49,225 nucleotides of DNA from Acanthaster planci (lineage: Eukaryota; Echinodermata; Asteroidea; Valvatida; Acanthasteridae). Under the pieces are notes generated by a model. It did no database searches. It worked only from the letters and a program-made list of their open reading frames with translations, and had not been told where the DNA came from. Positions 1 to 10,121 of the stretch are shown here, in pieces. A program made the position numbers and the translations under genes. Within the stretch, counting starts at the first letter, position 1. Each line of letters opens with the position of its first letter. The stretch lies in contig NW_019091408.1 in the NCBI RefSeq assembly GCF_001949145.1, positions 1,572,954 to 1,622,178 of the forward strand. Reading direction: 5' to 3'.

Positions 1-408
1 AACACATTGCACTGGTTGGGGCAGCTGAAGCGCCATCCACAGGTCCTGTGCATGCTGAGTCACCAGGTCCCAATGCACGCCATGCCCAGTGAGTCGAATC
101 ATAACACACTGCACTGGTTGGGGCAGCTGAAGCGCCATCCACAGGTCCTGTGCATGCTGAGTCACCAGGTCCCTATGCACGCAATGCCCAGTGAGTCGAA
201 TCATAAGACACTGCTCTGGTTGGGGCAGCTGTAGCGCCTTCCACAGGTCCTGTGCATGCTGAGTCACCAGGTCCCAATGCACGCCATGCCCAGTGAGTCG
301 AATCATAACACACTGCACTGGTTGGGGCAGCTGTAGTGCCATCCACAGGTCCTGTGCATGCTGAGTCACCAGGTCCCAATGCACGCCATGCCCAGTGAGT
401 CAAATCGT
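1..408. repeat. 102-bp tandem repeat, 4 copies
   Basis: Four head-to-tail units begin near 1, 103, 205 and 307. They share the core CACTGGTTGGGGCAGCTG, a CACAGGTCCTGTGCATGCTG block and a GAATCATAA end. The 102-bp period is divisible by three, so it gives long but meaningless repetitive reading frames on both strands. The array probably continues to the left of the window. Copies differ by only a few substitutions, so the array looks recently expanded or homogenised. I see no coding function. Confidence 0.9.
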
Positions 409-479
409 AACGTAATATAACGTGCAAATTTGACCACATACATGTACACCAATCTGTGATGAACGCCCCAAACTCTGTC

Positions 480-600
480 GTATTCAAGTCTTGAACAGTT
501 GAGTTGTCTTAACAGATGACTAGGAAAACTGTCCCATCTGTCAAGGTGTCTCAGCATACAAGTTGTCCCGAGTCCAGTTAGTAAATCGTCAAGTTACATC
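480..600. repeat. Dispersed repeat rich in AGTTGTCT/CAAGTTGT words
   Basis: The words GTTGAGTTGTCTTAACAG and CAAGTTGTCC resemble those of better-conserved copies near 29840-29960 (opposite strand) and 39425-39585. It is an unclassified interspersed repeat and no coding potential was recognised. Confidence 0.5.
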
Positions 601-983
601 CGACAATACCCACTACATGTACATGTACTCAGCTGGAGTGGCAATGTAATTACTTCACTCATAAACAAGGCCACACGTCCTCAAAACAGCCTTGCATATT
701 AAGAATTTACAGATCCTGCGGCCCTAGAAATTTGGGGTTTAGGTGTAGGCCTATTATCTCAACCAATAAGGTCATCGACCTTGGACTTTGAGGTGCGGCC
801 ACCCTCACTAGACGTTGGTGGTGTTTTGAGAATACAGAAAGCAGCAAATTTATCGGATATGTCAGAAATTTGCCGGGTAAGATACATATACTTTATAAAC
901 CCTACAGGGACAAGAAACTAATGTTGGCACTCTGCCTTAGGCCTACAAGTACTTCTTTTGTTCCAGAGAACACCTAGGCCTAC

Positions 984-1089
984 CTTGGCGGGTGGGCGAC
1001 CCAACTCAAACTTTCTCTTCTTTCGCCATGTTCGCAGGGGCCATGACCACCTGTCTTTCGTCTTTTTTGCCAACTGTCCCATGAGATAT
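984..1089 (-). pseudogene. Broken copy of RPS8 exon 2
   Basis: On the minus strand this matches RPS8 exon 2 (30480-30586), including the CCAAG|GTAGG donor and a TGTAG acceptor. Relative to the real exon it lacks a few bases next to the donor, carries an extra segment within TTTCGCCATGTTCGCAGGGG, and has lost part of the basic segment. The other RPS8 exons are absent and no promoter accompanies it. It is therefore a non-functional fragment carried within the segmental duplicate. Confidence 0.85.
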
Positions 1090-1299
1090 CTACAGATTAC
1101 AAAAGAAACATGCTGTGTGCTTAATAAATTTCACGTATTTTATCTATAAGGTTTAAGAAAACACATGATGGATCCAAGACTTACCACAGTTTTTCATACA
1201 CTATCAATGAACGAGTCGGAATACACTACACCTAGTACGTGTAAACAGGCCTCAACGTTAGGTTCTCAAATGAAACATGATCACGGAGCAGCCCATGTG

Positions 1300-2213
1300 C
1301 ATGTGTATTCGCGGCACACGACGTATTGACCAGGAAACAGTCATTGATAGCACACGTGCAGTTTTCCAATACTCGACTTCGGCTCGGTTTCAGGCTTCAA
1401 CTTTTTCTCACTACCTGACTTTGAAGTTGTAAACGTGATAGTAAGTCAGATAGTTCCACAAAACATCAAGTTAGATGCAAAAGATCCAAACTTGATGGTG
1501 ATTTAAATTAATTGAAATGCTTCATGCCTACAATCAGGGATTAGTTTTGGAGACGAATCTGAATGGAGACGAATGAGTGTTAGAAAACGGCCCAGGGGCA
1601 TATCCAAAACGTCACACGTCTTATGCCCTGACTACATATGAGCCTCTCCTGCGTGTTTCATTAGAGGACCATGTTCCTCCACGCCAGCAAAATCTAGGCA
1701 CGCGTATTTAAATATGGTGGAGGCGTCGAAAGTTTAAAGTCTGAAAGTGTCGTTCGTATGTCGAGTGAAAACGGTCGGATATTGACAGATTTTGCAGTCA
1801 AAAATATCACTACAACCCCAAAAGTTTGCCTTTTTATTTAAGAAAGCCATTCGGCGGTGAAGAAGATATTTTTGGTGAGTCTTTGGAATTTTGAGAACCA
1901 TGGCATTGTCAGGTCTAGGTCTAGTTCTCTTCCTAGCCTACTTCCATTTCTAGGCCTATTCCACCTCCATGGTTTTACCACTTGCTGCCGGGTGTAAAAT
2001 AGTAATCAGAAGAATTGTGCATGACGTAAAACCGGGTGATTTTCAAGATTTTCCATTTTCAAAATTCTTCAAAAAGTCATAGCTTCATTTACTGGACGTT
2101 TACACCCACCCACACGATATGAATGACTGTCTGGTGGCTACTCCGATCCGACAGACAACATGATCTATGATTGACGCCGGAGTATTTTCAACCTTGTCAA
2201 AGGGGGTCATGTT
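1300..2213. other. No gene recognised
   Basis: This stretch lies inside the left duplicate but has no counterpart in the RPS8 copy, so it is probably inserted or diverged DNA. Only short unconvincing frames are present. Confidence 0.5.
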
Positions 2214-2838
2214 ATTTAGCGTCAACAAGCGTCAAGTAGCGTCAACAAGTTATTGAAACATAATTATCCCAAAAAATTATATGTACAATATTAACTGGAC
2301 AAGGGGCCTTTTCACTATTACTCCAAGACATGCCAGAACTGTGGGGTCCGACGTCCGCTCCGCTCCCTTGAACAAAAAGAGCCCAGATTGTGCAGTCGTG
2401 CTATTTAGCGTCAACAAGCGTCAACACACACAAGTAGCGTCAACAAAGCGTCAGCAACTTGAAAATACCCTCTACAGATTTAAAAGTGGTTTTATTATAT
2501 TTTAGAGACTCTAACTCTTGCCACTGTATAAGAGAAACACCAAATTTGCTTCCAGACTCTCGCAGGAAAACAGAATTTGGCGCATTGTATGGGACTGCCA
2601 TCTTTCTTTCCTCTGCCGTCACGGTCCACGCTAAAACAAGATGGCGGCCGGTCGGATTGCACAAACGGGCCCAACTTTGTTAATCAAATTTCAACACTCA
2701 AATATCATTTCAGATAGATATAATACATTAAATTTGACATGTATGATCCCAATTAACATTTTATATAAAAGATCTTTGCATAAATATGCTTCAATAACTT
2801 GTTAATCGACGCTTTGTTGACGCTTGTTGACGCTAAAT
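2214..2838. mobile_element. MITE-like element with ~48-bp terminal inverted repeats
   Basis: The left end ATTTAGCGTCAACAAGCG (2214) and the right end CGCTTGTTGACGCTAAAT (to 2838) are inverted copies, and similarity extends inward to ACAAGTTATTGAA / TTCAATAACTTGT. A further direct copy of the terminal motif lies inside, near 2400-2462. The interior carries CAAGATGGCGGCCGGTCGG. A partial relative with the same interior and right end is at about 34420-34731. It has no transposase, and its superfamily was not determined because no clear target duplication is visible. Confidence 0.8.
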
Positions 2839-2924
2839 GCCGTCGGACCCAGACTGTACAGTGTTATGTAATTTTCTTTTTGTTCCCGAAATTGGCACAA
2901 TGCACTACTAGCGTCTTTTAAATA

Positions 2925-3190
2925 GGGGCCAGATTAGCGTGCAGCGGTATTGTGTCGCTCACCACTGGAGCACTTTTGTCCCGGTGGTAATCTAGCTGCT
3001 CGTGCTGAATGCCACAAATAGTGGTATAATCTTTCAAAACAATGACGGATTTCGTCCGCTATTGACAACATGAAAAATGTTGCCAATTCCCAACAGCTCG
3101 GTCTTTTGTTCAGATTACGGTCTTTTGTTAGGAGGCCCAGCTCTTTTGTCCGATTTTGGGGTCTCTTACAGTGCATGAAAACTGGGCTCC
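2925..3190 (-). repeat. Interspersed repeat, inverted copy of 21490-21725
   Basis: Read on the minus strand it aligns with the inside of the element at 21288-22091. Shared words include GGGGCCAGATTAGC, CTTTTGTCCC, GGTAATC, ACCGTA and repeated CTTTTGT. The apparent 178-codon plus-strand frame across this region is a composite of repeats and not a gene. Confidence 0.7.
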
Positions 3191-3803
3191 CAGGCAGCAT
3201 ATGGTTAATACATGTATATTATGTGGAGCGTTCGTCTTCTGCTTTATTAAAGTCACTTCACCCCATTTCCTCGTCGCCCCTAAATACTTTGCCCCATTTC
3301 CTCATCACCCCATTTTCACTTCGCCCTGTCCATGCTCGAGGGAGTTACAAGCACAAGCCTCTTCAAAAATTGGTCGAAAGAGGTGACCGACACCCCATTA
3401 GGCCCTATGATCGATCCCGTCCAAAATTCGTAAAGAAGAAATTACTAAATAATACTCTACTCAAGAGCTACGTACATGTAGCTCAACGTACACTCCTTCG
3501 TCTATACACCGTCCTTCCTCCATGGTCTATACATGGCCCTGAACTGATTGATAGTGATGATGAAGTTTATCCGGCATGTTCCAGGATATTCTCAGACATT
3601 ATGTAGGTCTATGCTGGATTTTATGAGCTGAAATTGCACCGATACCTGCGTTCACTACTTACCCAGGGCTAACTATCCCCCAGGTTGCTATTTGGAGAAA
3701 ACATGTTTTTCCCTCGTTTGGGGGAAACATGCATGTTGCCTCCACAAGCTTGAAGTTGTACGTTTTCCCTATCCGGATGAATTTTGACTTGACTCGCACA
3801 TTA

Positions 3804-4273
3804 GGCCATGTAAAAAAATAATTTGTGATCATCCTTTGCCAATATTAAAGGGAGGGTGGGGGAGGTTTTGTTTTTGTTTTTTTGGTAAGAAATGTCCACG
3901 TGTTTAAATGACGGCAAGTTTTTGTAAGGTACTAGTACAGTCGAACCCTGTTATTAAGACGTCCTTAGACGGCAAGGTTTTGTAGGGTACTAGTACAGTC
4001 GAACCCTGTTATTAAGACGTCCTTTGGACTTGGTCTATTTACTTGGTTATGACAGGAAGCTTGTATTTTTAGTATTAAAACCAGTGAAAAATAAAGACAT
4101 GGGAATGCGCTTATTCTCAGACTGATAAGTTTGGGATTGTTTCATGTGTAATTTTTCGGCGCGTTTTTACATTTTCCCCCGTTTTTTGAAAATGAAACAG
4201 AAAAACAAAACTGGGTGGGAGGCATGCTGGAGAGTCAGGCAGGGAATGATCACCGATTTATTTTTACATGGCT
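3804..4273. mobile_element. 470-bp MITE with ~30-bp TIRs and TTA target duplication
   Basis: The left end GGCCATGTAAAAAAATAA and the reverse complement of the right end AGCCATGTAAAAATAAA match, and the match continues to GTGATCAT. The paralogous region near 31288-31296 reads CACATTACACAG without the insert. Here the same sequence is split into CACATTA and TTACACAG, giving a TTA duplication (3801-3803 and 4274-4276). The 3-bp TTA site and GG-initiated ends fit PIF/Harbinger-type non-autonomous elements. That family assignment is inference. Confidence 0.85.
3910..4025. repeat. 58-bp tandem duplication inside the MITE
   Basis: The segment starting GACGGCAAG and containing TACTAGTACAGTCGAACC is present twice in tandem, starting at 3910 and 3968, with only a few differences. 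It lies wholly inside the 470-bp element. Confidence 0.85.
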
Positions 4274-4466
4274 TTACACAGGCTCCTTTGTATGTAGCTT
4301 TTGCAGACAGCCTGTCTGGTAGCTTACACCAACATATGTAAGTTTCGTTCAGATCCGTAAGAGTCCAGTCGGCAATCTATTCGTGGGAAAACTGAGGACA
4401 AGTCAGGTTTAAGTTCAAGTTTTGGCTGTGGTGTGTATTTGTGTAACTTGTGTCCATTTTCTGGAC

Positions 4467-4585
4467 CTCGTTGCATGGAGTCAAGCAAGGCTGTGAGCTT
4501 GCACCCACCCTTTTTGCTCTCTTCCTCACTGCTGTGATTGAAGACATGTCATCTGATGACCTCACCAGCGGCGTGTACATCCGGT
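4467..4585 (+). mobile_element. Isolated reverse-transcriptase fragment (non-LTR)
   Basis: About 120 bp is nearly identical to 4917-5025 and encodes the RT segment around VKQGCELAPTLFALF, ending TSGVYIR. It has no adjacent motifs A or C, so it is a stray fragment beside the larger element, either from a rearrangement or from a second insertion. Confidence 0.75.
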
Positions 4586-4635
4586 TAAATCCTGGCTAAA
4601 ATCGTTCTATTGCGCCTTTATGTCATATCTTTAAG

Positions 4636-5987
4636 AAGTGGTCCCAGAAAGTCAGTGCGGCTTCCGCAGCAATCAGAGCACTGTGGATATGATATTTGCC
4701 ATCGGTCAGCTGCAGGAGAAGGCAATTGAGCAAAACATGCCACTCTATGCCATCTTTGTGGATTTCACGACGGCATTCGACACTGTGGGGAGAGACTCTG
4801 GTGAATCCTTGGGAAGTACGGCTTCCCCCCAAAGCTGCTCGCAATCATTAAGGCCTTTCATACGAACACGAAGGCAAGTGTCTCGGTGGCTGGTGCAAGA
4901 TCTTAGTCCTTTCATGTGATGCATGGAGTCAAGCAAGGCTGTGTGCTTGCACCCACCCTTTTTGCCCTCTTCCTTACTGCTATGATTGAAGACATGTCAT
5001 CCGACCTCACCAGCGGCGTGTACATCCGTACGCAGTCGGACGGTGGCCTTTTTAATCTTTCCCGTCGGCGTTCTCATCGTAAGACGCTGGCGTGTTGTCT
5101 GTGCAACCTTCTTTATGCCGACGACACAGCAATGGTGGCTCACTCAGCTAAACGCCTCAGGATATCAAATAAAAAACAATGATCCGCTTTGCACAATCAC
5201 CAACAGCTTTTGGACTCTCCATTAACATCAAGAAGACGGAGGTACTGTACCAACCTGCACCTGATCGACCCCCGTGAAACCTGTCATTTTGTTTGATGGG
5301 AACCCACTGAACGCGGTCCAATCGTTCAAGTACCTTGGCTCCACCATAACGGTGGGAAACACCCTAGATGCTGAGCTTGATGGCAGGACAAAAGCTGCCG
5401 TTGCCTCGTTTTCACGTCTGAAAGACCGGCTTTGGAGTCAGCGTGGCATCACTGAGCACACAAGTCGGAAATACAGGGCTGTGGTATTGAGCGCATTGCT
5501 TTACTCGGCCGAAACCTACACCCTCTACAGAAAACACATAAACAGGCTCTCCGCCATCCAGTATCCAGCTAAGGCAGCTTCGCATCACAATCATGGGTAT
5601 CTCCTGGAGGGATAAGATCACTAATGTTGAAGTTCTAAAACGAGCCAACATGCCTTCCATTGAATCCATACTGGCCCAAATGCAGCTTCGTTGTGCTGGT
5701 CACGTCCTACGTATGTCTGATGACCGCATCCCTAAGGCCCTTGTATACGGCAAACTGTCTCTGGGGAAGCAAATCGTGGACGACCCCTGCTTCGCTATAA
5801 AGACGCGTTGAAACGCAACATTAGTGTTGCCGGTTTCCCAGCAGACTGGGAACGTCTAGCCCAAGATCCTCAGACATGGCGGGCCCTAGTCTCAAGAGCT
5901 CAAGAGGCTTGGGTCCGCAGACAGGAGGAACGGCATGCACGCAGGCACGCCCATGCTGTTGAGACACCTCATGCCCGTATCGTCTGA
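4636..5987 (+). mobile_element. Broken 3' part of a non-LTR retrotransposon (RT domain)
   Basis: Fragments in several plus frames carry reverse-transcriptase landmarks in the correct order. These are motif A FVDFTTAFDTV (about 4755), motif B VKQGCVLAPTLFALF (about 4927), catalytic YADDTAMVAHS (about 5116), thumb FKYLGSTI (about 5323), then the tail segments CAGHVLRMSDDRIPK (about 5690) and an arginine-rich end terminating at TGA 5985-5987. Frameshifts after 4800, 5160 and 5570 and near 5790, together with the missing endonuclease and 5' RT region, show that it is dead and 5'-truncated. The motif style resembles RTE-like elements, but the clade assignment is tentative. Confidence 0.85.
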
Positions 5988-6029
5988 TAAGACAGCTCGA
6001 CTACTACCAGGAAATCTTACCTAATAACT

Positions 6030-6250
6030 AGTGTGTGAAAAATGCCACATGTATCACATGCACAGTACATTTATTTACATTGTATTTTACATGATGTGTG
6101 CACCGGCCGGTACATGCAAGTACAGCTGCTGATATTTACCTTGCTCTTACAGTATGTGTGCATTTATGAGCAGTCTTGTTACAGTAGGTTTGATTGTGAT
6201 GCAATTTGTCGAGGCTATTTGTGAGACTTTAGTAGTGTTGTTTAAAAGGA
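6030..6250. repeat. Repeat, direct relative of 8815-8975
   Basis: It shares AAAATGCC, ATCACATGC, ACAGTA, TACATGCAAGTACA-type words, TTGCTCT and GTAGGTTTGAT with 8815-8975 in the same order. This is an unclassified interspersed repeat directly after the retrotransposon tail. Confidence 0.6.
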
Positions 6251-6559
6251 ACAAGGACAACATGTACTAACTTTTAAGAAGGAAACTTTTATTCTAAACT
6301 ACATGTATATTTTACAGCTTGTACAGGAGAGAGTGGGAGTAGACTGCGCGTAGAGATGTTGCTTGGAGAGTGGTTGTGATGAGACTGGCTAAAAATGACC
6401 AAGTGGTAAAAATATGGTTGGGTACACAGGCCAGAAGAACAAGGGTAAATCTAATTACAAAGTAATAAATCCTAGACAAGAAATCTGCCAGTGGAATGGT
6501 AAGAAGGCCAAAGCAATAAAAGTGGGTCCTTTTGTAGGAGTACTCTTAAATCAAATAGG

Positions 6560-6660
6560 AGGCTTGACAGTACAGAGTCAGGCTTGACATTACAGAGTCA
6601 GGCTTGGCATTACAGGGTCAGGCTTGACATTGCAGGGTCAGGCTTGACATTACAGGGTCA
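6560..6660. repeat. 20-bp tandem repeat, 5 copies
   Basis: Five units of AGGCTTGACATTACAGGGTC type (variants ACAGAG, GGCATT, GCAGGG) run head to tail. It is a short minisatellite, and the repetitive reading frame across it is an artefact. Confidence 0.85.
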
Positions 6661-8814
6661 AAAGTTGCAGGCTCCTAATCTACTGCTGGGAAAAATGTAC
6701 ACGGGATCTAAATGCAAGTGTTCTTATTTTACGAGGGGGAAAAACACTACAATTAAGACCATGGTGAGACCATCAGGCAAATTAGGCATGCATCAGTTAT
6801 GAAAGGACCTTCCAAATGTGGAGGGCCAATCCTCTAAGTTGAAAAAGTGGGGGGCTAGGTCCCCCTCCCTACTTGCTTCTGCTTCCAGTGCCAGGCTTGA
6901 TTAAATCTCACTTTTTGGGAGCATTGTGCTACTGGTTTTGATTTCACTACATAAGAGCAGCATACATGGAAATTTCAAACCGGAAATAAAATACATGTAC
7001 ATACACGTGCACTTGTTGAGATCAAAGTGTACGCCCTATGCTGATTACATGTACATTGTACTTTAAATGAAGTGAAATTAAAGACACCATGTGAGAAAAA
7101 TATTTATTGAAAGCCTTTTTATTGGCACAGGTCTTTGTTATCCAATTGAACTGATGTATGATTTATGGTAAATTATGAGTTTGCATATTCATGAGCAAAA
7201 ACCGACGTAATCTGGGATACTAAAACTCAACTGCATTGATTTGTGTACAGACAATTGCCAGCTTTTTTATACATCACTATCAAAGATTTCCATTTCAGAT
7301 TTTCCATTGTTGAACAAGTACATGTACTGTACATGGCAGCCAACTTCCAACTTTTCTCAGAAATGTTTTCAAAGAATTTGAACATGAATTCATGCAAACG
7401 TGTTACATTTACGTAGAAGCAATTTTGATGCGTATTTTTATTAAATACATTTTTCGTTTCTGAATACTTTTGCACTTGCGCCGCATCAGCTCCAAAGGAC
7501 AAATTGTACGGGTTAATCATTCTTTCCAAATTTCTCTAAAAGTTTCATTGTGCAGGAAGTAACATAAACGTTACGTGTGTAAAATCAGACGATTTCAAAT
7601 ATCTGACTCACAATTTTATTTTGTAAAACTTTTTACAAGAGTAATGAGCTAAAAATTCTTTTCAAAGCCTGTAATTGTGGGGCACTTGTCCATTTTAAGT
7701 TGAAATGATATTAACATTGGGAGTTTCCACATTACACGTATTTGCAAGAACTGTAGAGGAATAAACTTTTATGCTTTTACGCACATCGAAGGTTTAAATG
7801 ATTTACTAATTAAAACTTTTAAATTACTCTTTTCATGTCACTGTGTATACTTGAATTGAAATTGCTGATTGGTTTTTAGATTCGTGCCTTTATTTCGGAA
7901 CTTATATGTAAGGTTTCATCGTCAAATATTGGAATATCAATCAAAAATCAAACATTTAAAACACATGATATGCAGGCAAAAGTCAAAAGTACAGATTGCA
8001 TGTACATGTGTACTGGACCTCACACCATTAAACAGCTGAAATGTAACAAATTGAATCTTACAGTCTGCATGTGACCTGTGTACACCCAAGTCCCCCCCCC
8101 ATAAATGCCCTCGTGATAAACTGATATTTGTTTTCAAATGTTCAGATATGATTTTTTATCATATCCCCAAATTTCCCACTTGCAAAATTAACGTTCTAGT
8201 GAAAAATTATTTAGACTCAAATTCAGAAAACCGCAGTAAGACTTTCATGCATTTCATCATGCCACAAGACCACAACAATTTTAAACTAGGTCAAGCAACG
8301 TGTAATCATGCTCTGTACATATATTTAGGTTTATGGTGCTTCTACATACATGTATATGCAAATTAAGTTTATTGTTTCATATAACACATATTATTCTTGA
8401 AATAAAAGGGACTCTTAATTTGGGCCTAAATATCTGCAAACTTAAACTGCCTGCGGTTTCCTGCTACATCAGGTGGAGAGATTTTCGTCAAAACCATCTC
8501 TGGTCAATAGAACAAAAGATCCCTGATCCTTGATGCCCATTTCCAGAATCCACCAGACTTTTCCATTGAATCAACTTCAATATTGTATCATTGACTGTTG
8601 ATTCTACCATTCCTGGATACTCACAACAATCATACTCAATAATTTATAACTTATGTACTGAGCTAGCTTACTATACCCGTACCCAGAGAGAAGACAGTCC
8701 CTTCCGAGTATAGGATAAGAACCAGGTTTAAAACCAGAGTGTAGGTTTTAACAAAACTAACGTTTACAGAAATTTATGTAGTATGCATATAGTATTGACC
8801 AGTGTGGAAAAAAA
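6661..8814. other. No gene recognised
   Basis: The stretch is AT-rich with many short frames on both strands. None has a recognisable domain or a plausible pair of splice sites with homologous neighbours. It could contain unrecognised noncoding exons. Confidence 0.5.
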
Positions 8815-8975
8815 TGCCTTATCACATGCCCACGTACAGTATGTATACATGTAGGTACAACTGCCGACATTTTATCTTGCTCTAATGTCATGTATGAATG
8901 CATGCAGTCTCCTTATAGTACATGTAGGTTTGATCGGTGACCTAATTTATTTGGGTTATTGGTGAGATCATCTTT
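8815..8975. repeat. Repeat, direct relative of 6030-6250
   Basis: This is the second copy of the family described at 6030-6250, sharing TCACATGC, CAGTATG, TTGCTCT and TGTAGGTTTGAT in the same order. Confidence 0.55.
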
Positions 8976-10121
8976 CAAAGGCGTGCATCGAAATAGACCT
9001 AAAAATAACTCATTGTTTACCCCACTCCATTGTGGATGAAAAGTGGGGATAGAAATCAAAGATGGCGGACACTGCTGAACCTTCACACGACTTTAGACGG
9101 TGCAAACTTGGGGTTTCGTGGAAGCTTACAAAAGCTTTCTGGTGTTCGCCATGTGCTTGATATACAGAATAGCACCCGACAGTTAACATGGACTATTTTG
9201 GAAATACACATATATGCTGGTCTTCTCAATCTCAGGATCTTTTGACAATTTTTCATGCGTACGATGTTCCAGCGCAAGCATGCCACTGTTCCTATACATT
9301 TCACCCAAAATGCACCACGGTAACATTGTGTTAAAGTCATTAGATTTGAGGTCTAATTATGCATGGACCTTCATGATCTGTAGAGTGTCTTCCTGGGTAT
9401 TCATCACATTAACAGGACCCTCGCTTGTCGGGAAAAGTATGGTCAATTTGATTGTTTAAGAAAAGTGTTTCCATGCATTAAAGAAAAGTTTGAACATGTG
9501 CACTAAAAGTGGTTCTGAAAACATTTGTTTCATTGTTCCTATGAATGATGATTACACGCATTTACATGTACATGTAATTCATGCATCAAATCCATAAAGC
9601 TTGTTTACAAGTAATAATTATAATAATTGCGCTTTCTCTAGGACGCCTGTTCGTAAGCCAATTACATAGTTTAAAAGAGTACTAGGCCTAACTCAATTCA
9701 AAACACTGCTTGCTTGCATTCACCAAAATATCTTGTGCCCACCCAGATTGCATATTGCACACGTGCATCTATACTACTCATCAATACTAGGAACCGAAGT
9801 GCTCACAGACTGAAGATTTGCCATTTAAAATGTGCAAAACCTGGAAACTTATACATTGTACATGTAGATTGGAGAAAAATTCTGAAAATTGATTCAAATC
9901 CATGATTTAAACAATTATCAATTGATTTAAATTGTGGATTAAATCAGTGACTTAATTAAATAAATTACACTGTGTGATGCACCTTGTAAATTGCCCAGTT
10001 TGGCTCACAGAACCCCCAATGATTGTGATATATTAGATTATGCATGAATCATTAAACTCTGTCTGCTGACATTGAAGTTTCTAGAACTTCAACCAGAAGA
10101 CCGGGATTGTTCACAATCAAC
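8976..10121. other. Region upstream of HAO, no gene recognised
   Basis: It contains AAAGATGGCGGACACTG (about 9057), a YY1-like word or possible unproven first exon of 31 codons. The remainder shows no recognisable gene. The HAO promoter must lie in or near the last few hundred bases, but no clear core element was identified. Confidence 0.4.

Larger units (their letters stand above)
660..4400. repeat. Degenerate segmental duplicate of the RPS8 exon 2/intron 1 region
   Basis: Blocks here align in the same order and orientation with 30190-31440. About 663-1260 matches 30195-30750, 3480-3660 matches 30750-30900, and 3660-3800 plus 4276-4400 match 31150-31440. Shared landmarks include ACACGTCCTCA, GAATTTACAGATCCTG, GTCAGAAATTTGCCGGGTAAG, CCTCCACAAGCTT and GCAGACAGCCTGTCTG. 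The copy is broken by later insertions at about 1300-3470 and 3804-4273. Because it contains intron as well as exon sequence, it is a DNA-level duplication and not a retrocopy. Confidence 0.85.

Noticed and set aside
3070-3606. 178-codon plus-strand open frame
   Set aside because: It crosses two different repeats and part of the RPS8 duplicate, with no domain and no splice context. It is a composite of unrelated DNA.
9063-9155. Possible first exon beginning ATGGCGGACACTGCTGAACC
   Set aside because: Only 31 codons, no convincing donor, and AAGATGGCGG is also a common YY1-like word. No downstream exon of a matching gene was found.
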